From positions 1 to 23,987 of the forward strand of contig CATYIV010000031.1 in assembly GCA_958407465.1 (NCBI GenBank): 23,987 nucleotides of DNA. Direction: 5' to 3'. A program made the translations under genes and the position numbers. Shown one piece after another: positions 1-8,128 of this stretch (the first letter of the stretch is position 1; every line of letters starts with the position of its first letter). Source of the DNA: an uncultured Collinsella sp. (GTDB taxonomy: Bacteria > Actinomycetota > Coriobacteriia > Coriobacteriales > Coriobacteriaceae). The notes beneath the pieces were generated by a model, which was not told the DNA's origin, did no database searches, and saw nothing but the letters and a program-made list of their open reading frames with translations.

Positions 1-22
1 GGCATCGACCTGCGCCGATGCC
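1..22. repeat. Short inverted repeat at window edge
   Basis: Seven-base arms GGCATCG (1-7) and CGATGCC (16-22) enclose an 8-base loop. It lies beyond the divIVA terminator, in a stretch (1-104) with no supported gene. It could be the leader or tail of a gene outside the window. No T-tract follows on either strand, so I do not call it a terminator. Confidence 0.35.
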
Positions 23-59
23 CCCAACGTGGACACACATTTTGTCCTATAAGCCACAA

Positions 60-99
60 TGTGCAGGGCTCGGTTTTTTATGTTGCGCGCCCCTGCACA
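60..99. repeat. 9-bp inverted repeat around a T-run
   Basis: TGTGCAGGG (60-68) and CCCTGCACA (91-99) are perfect 9-base inverted arms around a 22-base spacer that includes six T in a row (74-79). It sits just downstream of the divIVA terminator. The long loop makes it a poor intrinsic terminator. It may belong to the leader of the next minus-strand gene outside the window. Function unknown. Confidence 0.35.
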
Positions 100-104
100 G
101 TCAT

Positions 105-134
105 AAAAAAGGACCCGCAAGCTGCGGGTCCTTT
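105..134 (-). terminator. Intrinsic terminator after divIVA
   Basis: GGACCCGC (111-118) pairs perfectly with GCGGGTCC (124-131) over a 5-base loop, and flanking AAA/TTT can extend the stem. Read on the minus strand, the stem is followed by a run of T (complement of the A-run 105-110). It lies 26 bases past the divIVA stop and closes the yggS-sepF-yggT-divIVA unit. Confidence 0.9.
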
Positions 135-160
135 CTAGGCACTAAATTGTAGGCCGAATG

Positions 161-835
161 TTAGTCCAGGTCGTCGGCAGCAAAGTTGTCGATCGGGGCG
201 AAGGGATCGGCCACGGGGACAACCGGGTCAGCGACGGGCAGCGGCTCGGCGGGAACAGTCACTGCAGGAGAAGCGGCAGAACCGACCGGCGTGGAGGCCA
301 TCAGATCGGCCGGGAAGGAATTCTGGGCATCGTCCATGAAGTGCTGGATGAGCTTGAGATACTCTGCCTTGAACTCCTCACGGGAAGCCTTGAGACGATC
401 GATCTCCTCGAGCTCGGCCTGCTTCTCGGTCAGAGCCTGGCGGATAACCTCGCGGGCCTTGGCGTCAGCCTCGTTGCGGATACGCTCAGCGTTCTCGTTG
501 GCATCGTTGACGATGGTCTCAGCGGTCTGCTGGGCAGCGATCAGGGCAGCGGAAATCTGGCGCTCCTGAGCGGAGAAGTCAGGGGCGGGAGCAGCCACGG
601 GGGCGGCAGGAACGGCCTGGGCGGTGGCATCCTGAGCTTGGGCAAGCTGAGCCTGCGCATCGGCAAGCTGCTGCTCGGTAGCAGTCAGACGACCCTTAAG
701 GTCGACGATCTTAGCGAGCATAGCGTCAACCTCGGAGGACAGCGTCTCCAAGAAGACGTCGACCTCAGCAGGATCGTAGCCACGCTTGGCCTCAGAGAAA
801 GTCTGAGCCTGGATGTCTGCAGGGGTAATAGCCAT
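161..835 (-). CDS. divIVA: DivIVA family cell-division/polar growth protein
   Basis: This 224-residue protein opens with the DivIVA N-terminal domain: MAITPADIQAQTFSEAKRGY, then a YDPAEVDVFL segment near residues 20-29 that matches the family pattern of a membrane-binding turn leading into a coiled coil. Long heptad-rich helices follow (about 30-85 and 100-175), broken by an Ala/Pro-rich linker near 75-85, and the tail is Pro/Val/Ala-rich and acidic. DivIVA (Wag31 in mycobacteria) binds negatively curved membrane at septa and poles and recruits wall-synthesis or division proteins. The start is fixed by AAGGAG seven bases before the ATG. It is the last gene of its unit, 61 bp after yggT and just before a strong terminator. 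This position after sepF-yggT is the usual one in Gram-positives. The name rests on the N-terminal motif and the context. Confidence 0.93.
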   Translation of the reverse strand: MAITPADIQAQTFSEAKRGYDPAEVDVFLETLSSEVDAMLAKIVDLKGRLTATEQQLADAQAQLAQAQDATAQAVPAAPVAAPAPDFSAQERQISAALIAAQQTAETIVNDANENAERIRNEADAKAREVIRQALTEKQAELEEIDRLKASREEFKAEYLKLIQHFMDDAQNSFPADLMASTPVGSAASPAVTVPAEPLPVADPVVPVADPFAPIDNFAADDLD

Positions 836-896
836 AACAAGTCTCCTTTTTCATCGCCTCGGCGCTACACGCCCGACGTAAGTTACTAAGTCAGTT

Positions 897-1178
897 CTAC
901 ACGAGTATACCTATAAGAAGCTGCAGAACCAGCCTCTGCACCAACTGCAACGCAATAATCGCAACGACCGGCGAAAAATCGATACCGCCCATCGGCGGGA
1001 TGAAACGACGGAACAGGTTGAGCCACGGACCGCACACGCTATCAAGCACCGCGGCAATATCCTGAAGCAAACCACCCTGCTTCATGGGAATCCACGTCAT
1101 AAAGCAGTAGACGACAATGAGCGTGGAATAGAAGTTGAACAGCGTGTTGACCAGCTGGACGATAGTGTAGATGTTGAT
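897..1178 (-). CDS. yggT: YggT family membrane protein, apparent ATC start
   Basis: The conserved reading frame codes for about 93 residues with two hydrophobic segments (about residues 4-30 and 65-93) joined by a loop containing the MTWIPMK and PPMGGIDFSP patterns typical of YggT/YlmG small membrane proteins. YggT proteins are linked to division-site or membrane organisation and sit beside sepF in many Gram-positives. The first in-frame ATG is at 1100, which would delete the whole first membrane segment. No ATG, GTG or TTG exists between it and the sepF stop. A GAGGAG ribosome site (1190-1185) lies six bases before an ATC codon at 1178-1176, so I place the start there; ATT at 1184 directly abuts the ribosome site and is less likely. 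The frame is the same as sepF, 21 bases after its TAA. A base error turning ATG into ATC is also possible. Confidence 0.8.
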   Translation of the reverse strand: MNIYTIVQLVNTLFNFYSTLIVVYCFMTWIPMKQGGLLQDIAAVLDSVCGPWLNLFRRFIPPMGGIDFSPVVAIIALQLVQRLVLQLLIGILV

Positions 1179-1199
1179 GGGAATCTCCTCGTCTTGTCT

Positions 1200-1922
1200 T
1201 TACTTAAGGTAGCCGTCGGCACGAAGCTTCTTGAGATCGGAATCTTTGACCTCGCAACCGGCGGGCAGCACCATGAACACGCGGTCGCCCACCTCCTTGA
1301 CCGTGGCACCCAGACCGCAGGCAAAGCCGTAAGAGAAGTCCAAGACGCGCTTGGCAACTTCGGTGCGTACGCCCACAAAAATCAGTGCGACAGGCTGCTT
1401 GGTGCGAACGCGGCGCACCACGGTCTCCACGTCGTCATAGCTCTCGGGGCGCAGGACATAGGCCGGCAGCTGCGGCGTGGCGTTGATGATATTGCTCGCA
1501 TAGGCCGAGGCATCGCTCGGTGCAGGCGCGGGTGCAGCGGCGGCACGGGCGCGGGTATTCTCGGCGTAGCTCGACGGCGTGTCATAGGCACCAGGACGAT
1601 AACCGCTCGCAACACTGTCCTGCGAGCGCGAAGGCGGGTTATACGTCGTGGCATGGCGGGAGTCATCGCCGACCAGCTGACCGGAGCGCGTATACACGGC
1701 AACCGACTCAGCTTCACCGCGGCGCGTCTGGCCAAGCAGGCCGTTGCTCGGCTCGTCTTGGGTGTAGAAGCCCTCGCCCGAAGCACCACTGTAGCCGTTG
1801 TTCTGATAGCCATCGTCGTAGCCGTCATCGTAGCCGTAGTCGTCGTCCTGGCCATAACCCTGGTCGTAACCCTGCTGGCCGCCCAGGTGCATCTTATTTT
1901 TAATCTCGTCAAGGAAGCCCAT
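1200..1922 (-). CDS. sepF: SepF, FtsZ membrane anchor
   Basis: SepF binds FtsZ and the membrane and replaces FtsA as Z-ring tether in many Gram-positives; no ftsA is seen here. The 240-residue protein starts with the amphipathic membrane helix MGFLDEIKNKMHLGG, followed by a Tyr/Asp/Gly-rich repeat stretch (about 16-46), a Ser/Ala/Pro-rich linker (about 47-145) and the C-terminal SepF domain (about 146-240) with YDDVETVVRRVRTKQPVALI and a VLDFSYGFACGLGATV core. An upstream in-frame ATG at 1973 would add 17 residues before the membrane helix. The start at 1922 is preferred because AGAGGA lies seven bases before it and the helix must be N-terminal. It lies 60 bp after yggS and is followed by yggT in the same frame. 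Confidence 0.95.
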   Translation of the reverse strand: MGFLDEIKNKMHLGGQQGYDQGYGQDDDYGYDDGYDDGYQNNGYSGASGEGFYTQDEPSNGLLGQTRRGEAESVAVYTRSGQLVGDDSRHATTYNPPSRSQDSVASGYRPGAYDTPSSYAENTRARAAAAPAPAPSDASAYASNIINATPQLPAYVLRPESYDDVETVVRRVRTKQPVALIFVGVRTEVAKRVLDFSYGFACGLGATVKEVGDRVFMVLPAGCEVKDSDLKKLRADGYLK

Positions 1923-1982
1923 GGTTGTGTCCTCTCGCGGTTTAGTGCAGGCGCCCCGATAATCAGTGCGCACTTCAGAGCC

Positions 1983-2720
1983 TTATTTTACTGCAAACTC
2001 CGGGCTAAATACTACCCTGCCCAGGCGAACGAGCGTAGAGCCCTCCTCAAGGGCAGACTCAAAGTCCTCGCTCATACCGCAGGAAAGCTCAGGCAGGTTC
2101 AAATCGGGATGCGCCGCCTCCAGCTCATCCCTCAGCTCACGAAGCCCCGCAAAGGTGCGGCGTGCCACATCCTTATTCCCCCGGGGCGCCATAGTCATAA
2201 GCCCCTGTACGCAAATTCCCTCAAGTTCTGCAAGCTCACCCGCGGCGGCGCGAATCTCATCGGGTGAAAAGCCTCCCTTCGACTCCTCACCACTCACATT
2301 GACCTCAATGAGCACACGCTGGGGGCCGACGAGCTCGCCTGCCTCAATCTTGCGAACAGCACGGCTCGAGATCGCCTGCGCCAGATGCAGCGAACCCACC
2401 GAGTGAATCAGCTCGGCTGAGCCCAGCACCGCATTGATCTTATTGGTCTGCAGGTTGCCGATCATATCGAAGCGCACCTCGGGCAGCTCCGGATGCTCCG
2501 CCAGACCCGTGAGCTTGCGAACCAGCTCCTGCGGGCGGTTCTCGGCAAAATGGCGATACCCCGCCTGGATGGCGGCAACGGTCTCATCGACACCAACGGT
2601 CTTGGACACGGCAATGAGGCTCGCGGCGTCGTGGGGACGGCCCGCGCGATCGAGCGCCGCATAAAAACGTTCCAGAATCTGCTCGCGGCGAGCGCGCATC
2701 AAGTCCAAATAGTTATCCAT
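1983..2720 (-). CDS. yggS: YggS/PLPBP pyridoxal phosphate homeostasis protein
   Basis: This 245-residue protein belongs to the YggS/YlmE/PROSC family, which binds pyridoxal 5'-phosphate without known enzyme activity and balances vitamin B6 and amino-acid pools. The PLP lysine is K40 in the LIAVSK motif. Other family signatures are HFAENRPQE, FDMIGNLQTNK, VLIEVNVSGEESKGG, GLMTMAP and CGMSEDFESALEEGSTLVRLG. The start is set by GGAGG nine bases before the ATG at 2720; an in-frame ATG at 2804 would add 28 residues overlapping the hairpin at 2771-2802 and is rejected. In many Gram-positives ylmE follows ylmD directly, but here the pst genes lie between. It leads the yggS-sepF-yggT-divIVA group. 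Confidence 0.95.
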   Translation of the reverse strand: MDNYLDLMRARREQILERFYAALDRAGRPHDAASLIAVSKTVGVDETVAAIQAGYRHFAENRPQELVRKLTGLAEHPELPEVRFDMIGNLQTNKINAVLGSAELIHSVGSLHLAQAISSRAVRKIEAGELVGPQRVLIEVNVSGEESKGGFSPDEIRAAAGELAELEGICVQGLMTMAPRGNKDVARRTFAGLRELRDELEAAHPDLNLPELSCGMSEDFESALEEGSTLVRLGRVVFSPEFAVK

Positions 2721-2770
2721 TGCCAATCGCCTCCGCTGACAGCCAAACAAGTAGTCCCATGCTAACGCAA

Positions 2771-2802
2771 GAGCGCGGCCCCGCATGTGCAAGGCCGCGC
2801 TC
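2771..2802 (-). terminator. Strong hairpin between phoU and yggS
   Basis: GAGCGCGGCC (2771-2780) and GGCCGCGCTC (2793-2802) form a perfect 10-bp GC-rich stem with a 12-base loop. On the minus strand it is followed by CTTGCGTT, which is only weakly T-rich, so termination may be partial. It lies 37 bp after the phoU stop and 50 bp before the yggS start. It probably ends or attenuates the pgeF-pst-phoU transcript. I found no clear promoter between it and yggS. Confidence 0.6.
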
Positions 2803-2839
2803 ACTTAGGTATTTACAATCTTTCGACGAACGGGGTTAC

Positions 2840-3697
2840 TTACTCCTCGTCGTCCTCGCCATCGTCCTCATCCTCAAGATGATCGAGCAGGTAGCGAAGA
2901 CCCTCGCTGACCTCGTTAACGGGCACCTTGGCAACGTAGCGTGCATCGACGGCGGGCCTCATGATAACACCCTCGCCCGAAGGCACGCGCATGCTCTCGA
3001 GCTCATCCTCATCAGTGCAGGCGATATCACCGGCAGTCATACGCTGTCCGGTCAACAGGAAGGTCAGACGGCAGGCGGCATCGATGGAAATCGAGGCGAT
3101 GCGATCGAGATAGCGCGATACCATGATGGCGCGGCGCAGGTCGTCATAGTTGCTGTCGTCGTCCATAAAATCGCCCGTGTCCATGCGGTTAAAGGTGCGG
3201 AAGAACTTCTCGTAGGCGGCGTGCACTGGCTCGTCCTCGACGGCCAAGTTGCAGATGATGGACATGTCGTTGGTGACGAGCGCAGAAAGCGAAGAGCCCA
3301 GCACCTGGTAGACGGCCTCAGCCTCGGCCTCGACCGTGCCGACAAGCTCCTTGGGCAGCGAGATGTCGGCCTTGATCATATGACGCGTGGCGCGGCAAAT
3401 CTGGCGAACCTTATCGGTCATGCGCTGCAGGTTAAAGTCGACGTAGATGATCGTCTGCAGCAAGCGGAAGTCGGAGGCGACCGGTGACTGCGTGGCAATC
3501 AGGTTGTAGCAGACGGCCTCCAGGTTGGCGCAGCGTGCGTCAATCGAAAGCGTGCGCTTCTTGGTCTTGGTGGCGAGCTTGCGGTCGTCGGTCACATAGG
3601 CCTTCACGGCATCGTGGAGGGCCAGATCGACGGCCTCGTAGATGCTCAGCATCTCGTGACGGGCCTCGATGAGCTGACGGGAAAACAGTTTGCGCAT
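2840..3697 (-). CDS. phoU: PhoU phosphate signalling regulator with acidic C-tail
   Basis: PhoU is a helical cytoplasmic protein that connects the PstSCAB transporter to the phosphate two-component system and represses it when phosphate is plentiful. The 285-residue sequence begins MRKLFSRQLIEARHEML and has two PhoU helix bundles (about 5-115 and 120-220), with metal-site-like acidic/Arg segments such as FNLQRMTDKVRQI and YLDRIASISIDA. PhoU is usually about 215-240 residues. Here about 60 further residues follow, ending in a very acidic tail (LEDEDDGEDDEE). The start is supported by GGAG six bases before the ATG. It is 92 bp after pstB and is the last gene of the pst unit. No phoR/phoP pair is in the window. 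Confidence 0.92.
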   Translation of the reverse strand: MRKLFSRQLIEARHEMLSIYEAVDLALHDAVKAYVTDDRKLATKTKKRTLSIDARCANLEAVCYNLIATQSPVASDFRLLQTIIYVDFNLQRMTDKVRQICRATRHMIKADISLPKELVGTVEAEAEAVYQVLGSSLSALVTNDMSIICNLAVEDEPVHAAYEKFFRTFNRMDTGDFMDDDSNYDDLRRAIMVSRYLDRIASISIDAACRLTFLLTGQRMTAGDIACTDEDELESMRVPSGEGVIMRPAVDARYVAKVPVNEVSEGLRYLLDHLEDEDDGEDDEE

Positions 3698-3717
3698 GGT
3701 TCACTCCAATCAGTTGG

Positions 3718-3738
3718 GTGCGGTCATGCCGCCCGCAC
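3718..3738 (-). repeat. Hairpin in the pstB-phoU gap
   Basis: GTGCGG (3718-3723) and CCGCAC (3733-3738) form a 6-bp perfect stem with a 9-base loop, 21 bp upstream of the phoU start. There is no T-run after it. It may stabilise or process the mRNA, or be chance in GC-rich DNA. Nothing else stands out in the 92-bp gap. Confidence 0.3.
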
Positions 3739-3789
3739 AGTGAATACGCACCGGACCAGATCCGATCGGCTTGGGACTAGTCGCACCGA

Positions 3790-4593
<804 letters not shown>

Positions 4594-4605
4594 GGGACTC
4601 CTTAA

Positions 4606-5511
4606 CTAGCGACGCTTGCGCGACAGGAAGCGCGCAAACAGGTTGAAGGCCAGAATGATCACCATCAGCAAGAGCGCGGTGCCGTAGGCTGCGTTCATGT
4701 TGATGCCGTCGTTGGCAAGCAGATACAGGTGAACCGTCATGGGGCGGCCGGAATCGAGCGGCGAAATAGGTAGATTGATGGCCTGCCCCATGGTATAGAG
4801 CACCACCGCGGTCTCGCCAATGGCACGGCCGATGGCGAGAACGATGCCCGTGGCAATACGGCCAAAGGCAGAAGGAAGCACGATCTTGGAGACAACCTGC
4901 CACTTGGTGGCGCCCAGGCCATATGCGCCCCAGCGGATATAGCGCGGAACGGCGCGAATGGCCTCTTCGGTGGTACGCATGACGATGGGAAGCATCAAGA
5001 GCGCGAGTGCCAGGGCGGCCGAGACCATCGAAAGGCCCAGACCCATGGCCTCGACAAACAAGGCGTAGCCAAACAGGCCCATAACGATGGAGGGCACCGA
5101 GGCCAAAGCGTCAGCAGCGTAGCGAATGAGCTCGACGACCTTGCCCTGCTTGGCGTACTCGGCCAGATAGACGGCTGCCAGCACAGCGATCGGCGTGCAG
5201 ATAAGCATGGCGAGCGCCGTCACGTAGACGGTCGAGACGATCGTGGGCCAAATTCCGCCCTCGGCGTTGACGCCCTGGGGCCAACCGAAGATAAAGTCGA
5301 GCGAGATGTGTGGCAGGCCGTTGATGACCACGTAGGCGATGATAGCGACCAGCACCAGCGTGGTGATGTAGGCAGCGGCACGAAACACGCCAAGCATGAT
5401 CTTGTTGGACAGGTCCTTGTTGATGCGGCCCTTCTTGCCGTGGGAAAGGGCACGCTTGATGCGCTCGCGCGACGAGGTCGTATCGGCCGTCGTGTCAACG
5501 GAATCGGACAT
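4606..5511 (-). CDS. pstA: Phosphate ABC transporter permease PstA
   Basis: This is one of the two membrane subunits forming the phosphate channel. The 301-residue protein has a charged, Ser/Thr-rich N-terminal tail (1-40), then six predicted hydrophobic helices, the first at about 46-70. The EAA-loop that contacts PstB is visible: TEEAIRAVPRYIRWGAYGLGATKWQVV followed by LPSAFGRIATGIVLAIGRAIGETA is condensed in the family as E-x3-P-x8-ALGATKW; here the segment spans about residues 180-230. It starts 3 bp after the pstC stop, with its purine-rich ribosome site inside the pstC end (AGAGGGGG), so the two are likely translationally coupled. The pair order C then A is the usual one. Confidence 0.96.
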   Translation of the reverse strand: MSDSVDTTADTTSSRERIKRALSHGKKGRINKDLSNKIMLGVFRAAAYITTLVLVAIIAYVVINGLPHISLDFIFGWPQGVNAEGGIWPTIVSTVYVTALAMLICTPIAVLAAVYLAEYAKQGKVVELIRYAADALASVPSIVMGLFGYALFVEAMGLGLSMVSAALALALLMLPIVMRTTEEAIRAVPRYIRWGAYGLGATKWQVVSKIVLPSAFGRIATGIVLAIGRAIGETAVVLYTMGQAINLPISPLDSGRPMTVHLYLLANDGINMNAAYGTALLLMVIILAFNLFARFLSRKRR

Positions 5512-5514
5512 AGT

Positions 5515-6441
5515 CTACCCCCTCTTCTTCTTGGAAATCAGACGGACGATGCCCACCAGCGTGGCGGAGATGATAAACAGGACCACGCCCATGCCGAACA
5601 GCGCCGAGCGATGCAGACCCGAGGAATAGCTCATGTCGAGCGCGATCTGGCTCGTGAGCGTCGAGATAGGGCTCGCAATGCTGTCGGGAATAACCGGGGC
5701 GTTACCCACGACCATGAGCACGGCCATGGTCTCTCCGATGGCACGGCCCATACCCAGCACGATGGCATCCACGATACCCAGCTTAGCGGCAGGTAGCACG
5801 ACCTTATAGATGGTCTGCCACTTAGTAGCACCCATGGCATACGATGCCTCGCGAATGCCCATGGGAATGGAATTGAGGGCATCGATGGTGAGCGTGGTGA
5901 TGGTAGGGACGATCATGATGGCGAGCACAAACCACGCCGTCAGCGCACCAAAACCAAGGCCGCCGGTCAGTTGTGCGATAAACGGGCGGATGATGATCAT
6001 GCCGAAAAAGCCGTAGATGATAGAAGGGATGCCGGCCAGCAGGTCGACGGCAGGGCTGATGAGCTTGCGCACGCGCTTGCCGGCGATCTCGACCAGGTAC
6101 ACGGCCGTGCCCACACCTAGCGGCACGCCCATGGCGAGCGCACCGACGGTCACCAGACCTGAGCCGGCAAGCAGCGACATGATGCCGTAGTGGCCCTCAG
6201 AGGGCGCCCACGTAAAGCTAAAGAAGTCCGCCAGACCGATGTCGGTAAAGACGGGCAGCGCCGAGTACGTGGTAAAGACAAAAATCAGGATGACGGTAAC
6301 GACCGCCAAAAACGCGCAGGCAAAGAAGATCCACTGCAGCGCCTTCTCCTTGATATAGGTACTGCGCGATACGAGCGCCAGCTCGCGCTTCTTGGGTGCC
6401 TGAGCATTCTGCTCAGTCTGGGAGTTTTCCTGTGCTTCCAT
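5515..6441 (-). CDS. pstC: Phosphate ABC transporter permease PstC
   Basis: This is the second permease subunit, 308 residues from the preferred start. A hydrophilic tail of about 30 residues rich in Gln/Glu/Lys precedes the first membrane segment (about 34-56); six hydrophobic segments follow. The EAA-loop (NSIPMGIREASYAMGATKWQ) and the following AKLGIVDAIVLGMGRAIGETMA motif match PstC. The preferred ATG at 6441 has GGGGAG eight bases upstream; an in-frame GTG at 6450 overlaps that ribosome site and is less likely. The start lies one base after the pstS stop (TAGCATG), implying coupled translation. The downstream partner pstA starts 3 bp after the stop. Confidence 0.96.
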   Translation of the reverse strand: MEAQENSQTEQNAQAPKKRELALVSRSTYIKEKALQWIFFACAFLAVVTVILIFVFTTYSALPVFTDIGLADFFSFTWAPSEGHYGIMSLLAGSGLVTVGALAMGVPLGVGTAVYLVEIAGKRVRKLISPAVDLLAGIPSIIYGFFGMIIIRPFIAQLTGGLGFGALTAWFVLAIMIVPTITTLTIDALNSIPMGIREASYAMGATKWQTIYKVVLPAAKLGIVDAIVLGMGRAIGETMAVLMVVGNAPVIPDSIASPISTLTSQIALDMSYSSGLHRSALFGMGVVLFIISATLVGIVRLISKKKRG

Positions 6442-6442
6442 G

Positions 6443-7279
6443 CTACTCACTCCCCTTCTCGTCGTTGGTGACGGGAATAAAGCCCGCCTCGCGAATCTGC
6501 TTGTCCATCTTTTCGGACGTCACGTAGTCGATGTAATCCTGCGCCTGCTGCGAAGGCGCACCCTTCACAAAGAAGTAAAGGTCGCGCGAGATGGGATAGC
6601 CGCCACTCGCGACCGTCTTCTCGGACGCCTCAACATGATTGACCGAGACAGCCTTGACCGAGGTCTTGGCGTTGAGGCTATCGACGAAGCCCAGCGAAAT
6701 GTAGCCGATGGCCCCACGCGAACGAGATACCACGTCGCGCACCTGGCCCGTACCCGAAAGAACAGCCGAGCGGCGATCGAACGGCGTGCCATCCATCACG
6801 ATGGTACGGAAGGCCTCGCGCGTACCGGACGCCTCGTCTCGGTTGATGACCTGAATCCTCAGGTCCTCGCCACCGACCTCTTTCCAATTGGTAATCTTGC
6901 CGGCGTAGATATCGCGGAGCTGCTCGGTCGAGAGGTTATCGACGGGGTTGTCGTCGTTCACGATGACCGCAATACCGTCGTGGGCAATGACGATGGGAGT
7001 CAGGCCCAGATCCTGTTCGTCGGCATTGAGTCCACGGGAGGAGCTGGCGATATCGGCCGTGCCGGCGCTGACGGCCTCGATCCCAGCGGAAGAACCCAAA
7101 CCGGAAACGAGCACGTCGATGCCGGTCTCCTCCTTAAAGCCCTCGGCCGCAATCTCGGCGATAGGAAGGCAGGTCGTGGAGCCGGCCACGGTAATGGAAG
7201 AGGTAGAAGATCCCGAAGAACAGGCGCACAGCGTAAGCGTAAGCACAGCGGCGCTCAGGACCGATACGATCTTTCTCAT
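6443..7279 (-). CDS. pstS: Phosphate-binding lipoprotein PstS
   Basis: PstS is the extracellular receptor that captures inorganic phosphate and hands it to PstCA. The 278-residue protein has a lipoprotein signal: MRK, a hydrophobic stretch to residue 19 and lipobox L17-C18-A19-C20, so C20 is the likely lipid-bearing residue. A Ser/Gly-rich linker and the PBP domain follow, with AGSTTCLPIAE (about 32-42), GSSAGIEAVSAGTADIASSSR, and the phosphate-site segment RDEASGTREAF near 145-155. The length is that of the short Gram-positive PstS type. Its ATG overlaps the pgeF stop (ATGA, 7276-7279), showing that it is read as part of the pgeF transcript. Confidence 0.97.
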   Translation of the reverse strand: MRKIVSVLSAAVLTLTLCACSSGSSTSSITVAGSTTCLPIAEIAAEGFKEETGIDVLVSGLGSSAGIEAVSAGTADIASSSRGLNADEQDLGLTPIVIAHDGIAVIVNDDNPVDNLSTEQLRDIYAGKITNWKEVGGEDLRIQVINRDEASGTREAFRTIVMDGTPFDRRSAVLSGTGQVRDVVSRSRGAIGYISLGFVDSLNAKTSVKAVSVNHVEASEKTVASGGYPISRDLYFFVKGAPSQQAQDYIDYVTSEKMDKQIREAGFIPVTNDEKGSE

Positions 7280-8076
7280 AGCATCACGCCGATCGCAGCA
7301 TGGCGCCCACAGGTGCCGTCCTCGTTACGGTAGGAATAAAAGCGGTCGTTCTGACGCACGGTCGAAAGCTGGGTATCCACGATATTATCCGCGTCGACAC
7401 CGACATCTACCAGCGCCTCGCGAATGGCAGCGGAAAGATCAAGCATGCGAGAGGTATTCGCATCGATGCAAGAGAACTCGGCGGCAAAGCGATCCATGAG
7501 TTCCTGGGATACCTCATATTCGTCACCCAAGATATGGGGGCCGATATAGGCGGAAACGTCGCTCGCATCGCAACCGGCAGCATCGCAAAGCGCCTGGCAC
7601 GCCTTGGCGGAAATACGTGCAATCGTGCCCTTCCAACCGGAGTGCACCACGGCAAATCCGCCGGGGGCCACCAGCACCACGGGAACGCAGTCGGCAAAGC
7701 AGAGCAGCACGGGCACGTTATGCGCCGTGCAGACGATGGCATCACAGCCCTCGGCAATCTGCTCGCGAACGTCCTCAAGGTCATCGGCGCCGTTCGAGGT
7801 CACCGCAACGATATGATCACCATGGACCTGATTGGGAACGAGCAGGTTGTGCTCGCACTCGGCGGCACCCATAGCCTCGAGCGCACGACAACGATTTTCT
7901 TGAACAGCAAAGGGGTCATCGCCAACATGCGAGCCCAAGTTGAGTGAGGAGTACGCATCTTCGGAAACGCCACCGGCGCGCTCGGTGAAGGCAAAGCGAA
8001 CATCGGATGTCGCGCCCTCCACCAACGTAACTCCATCATGGTCGACACGCGAAACTTTGTCCGCACGTGCTGCCAT
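7276..8076 (-). CDS. pgeF: PgeF/YlmD laccase-domain protein (peptidoglycan editing factor family)
   Basis: The 266-residue protein belongs to the YfiH/YlmD family. Members bind zinc or copper and act on purine nucleosides; E. coli PgeF also edits peptidoglycan precursors by removing wrongly placed L-Ser. Metal-site motifs are all present: NQVHGD, FADCVPVVLV and VHSGWKGT, together with the N-terminal FTERAGGVS...LNLGSHVGDD, IGPHI, and C-terminal FYSYRNEDGTCGRHA. The start at 8076 has TAGGAGG seven bases upstream; an earlier in-frame ATG at 8097 would lie upstream of the ribosome site. It is the first gene of the unit and overlaps pstS by 4 bp. Its place next to ftsZ matches ylmD of other Gram-positives. 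The exact reaction here is not shown by the sequence. Confidence 0.93.
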   Translation of the reverse strand: MAARADKVSRVDHDGVTLVEGATSDVRFAFTERAGGVSEDAYSSLNLGSHVGDDPFAVQENRCRALEAMGAAECEHNLLVPNQVHGDHIVAVTSNGADDLEDVREQIAEGCDAIVCTAHNVPVLLCFADCVPVVLVAPGGFAVVHSGWKGTIARISAKACQALCDAAGCDASDVSAYIGPHILGDEYEVSQELMDRFAAEFSCIDANTSRMLDLSAAIREALVDVGVDADNIVDTQLSTVRQNDRFYSYRNEDGTCGRHAAIGVML

Positions 8077-8099
8077 ACTAAAGCCTCCTAATAACACAA

Positions 8100-8120
8100 G
8101 TACCGCGGCATCGCCGCTAC
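8100..8120 (-). promoter_or_regulatory. Leader hairpin upstream of pgeF
   Basis: GCGGC (8105-8109) and GCCGC (8113-8117) form a perfect 5-bp stem with loop ATC. GTA (8100-8102) and TAC (8118-8120) could extend it past a small bulge. It lies about 10 bases before the pgeF ribosome site, so it could affect mRNA stability or initiation. Evidence is structural only. Confidence 0.3.
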
Positions 8121-8128
8121 AGCCCGCG

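Noticed and set aside
897..1100. Short yggT starting at the internal ATG
   Set aside because: It would lose the first membrane helix, has no ribosome site, and ignores the conserved upstream frame behind GAGGAG.
1923..1973. N-terminal extension of sepF by 17 residues
   Set aside because: It would bury the amphipathic membrane helix inside the protein, and the ribosome site fits the later ATG.
2721..2804. N-terminal extension of yggS from ATG at 2804
   Set aside because: It would be translated through the strong hairpin at 2771-2802 and precedes the ribosome site for the ATG at 2720.
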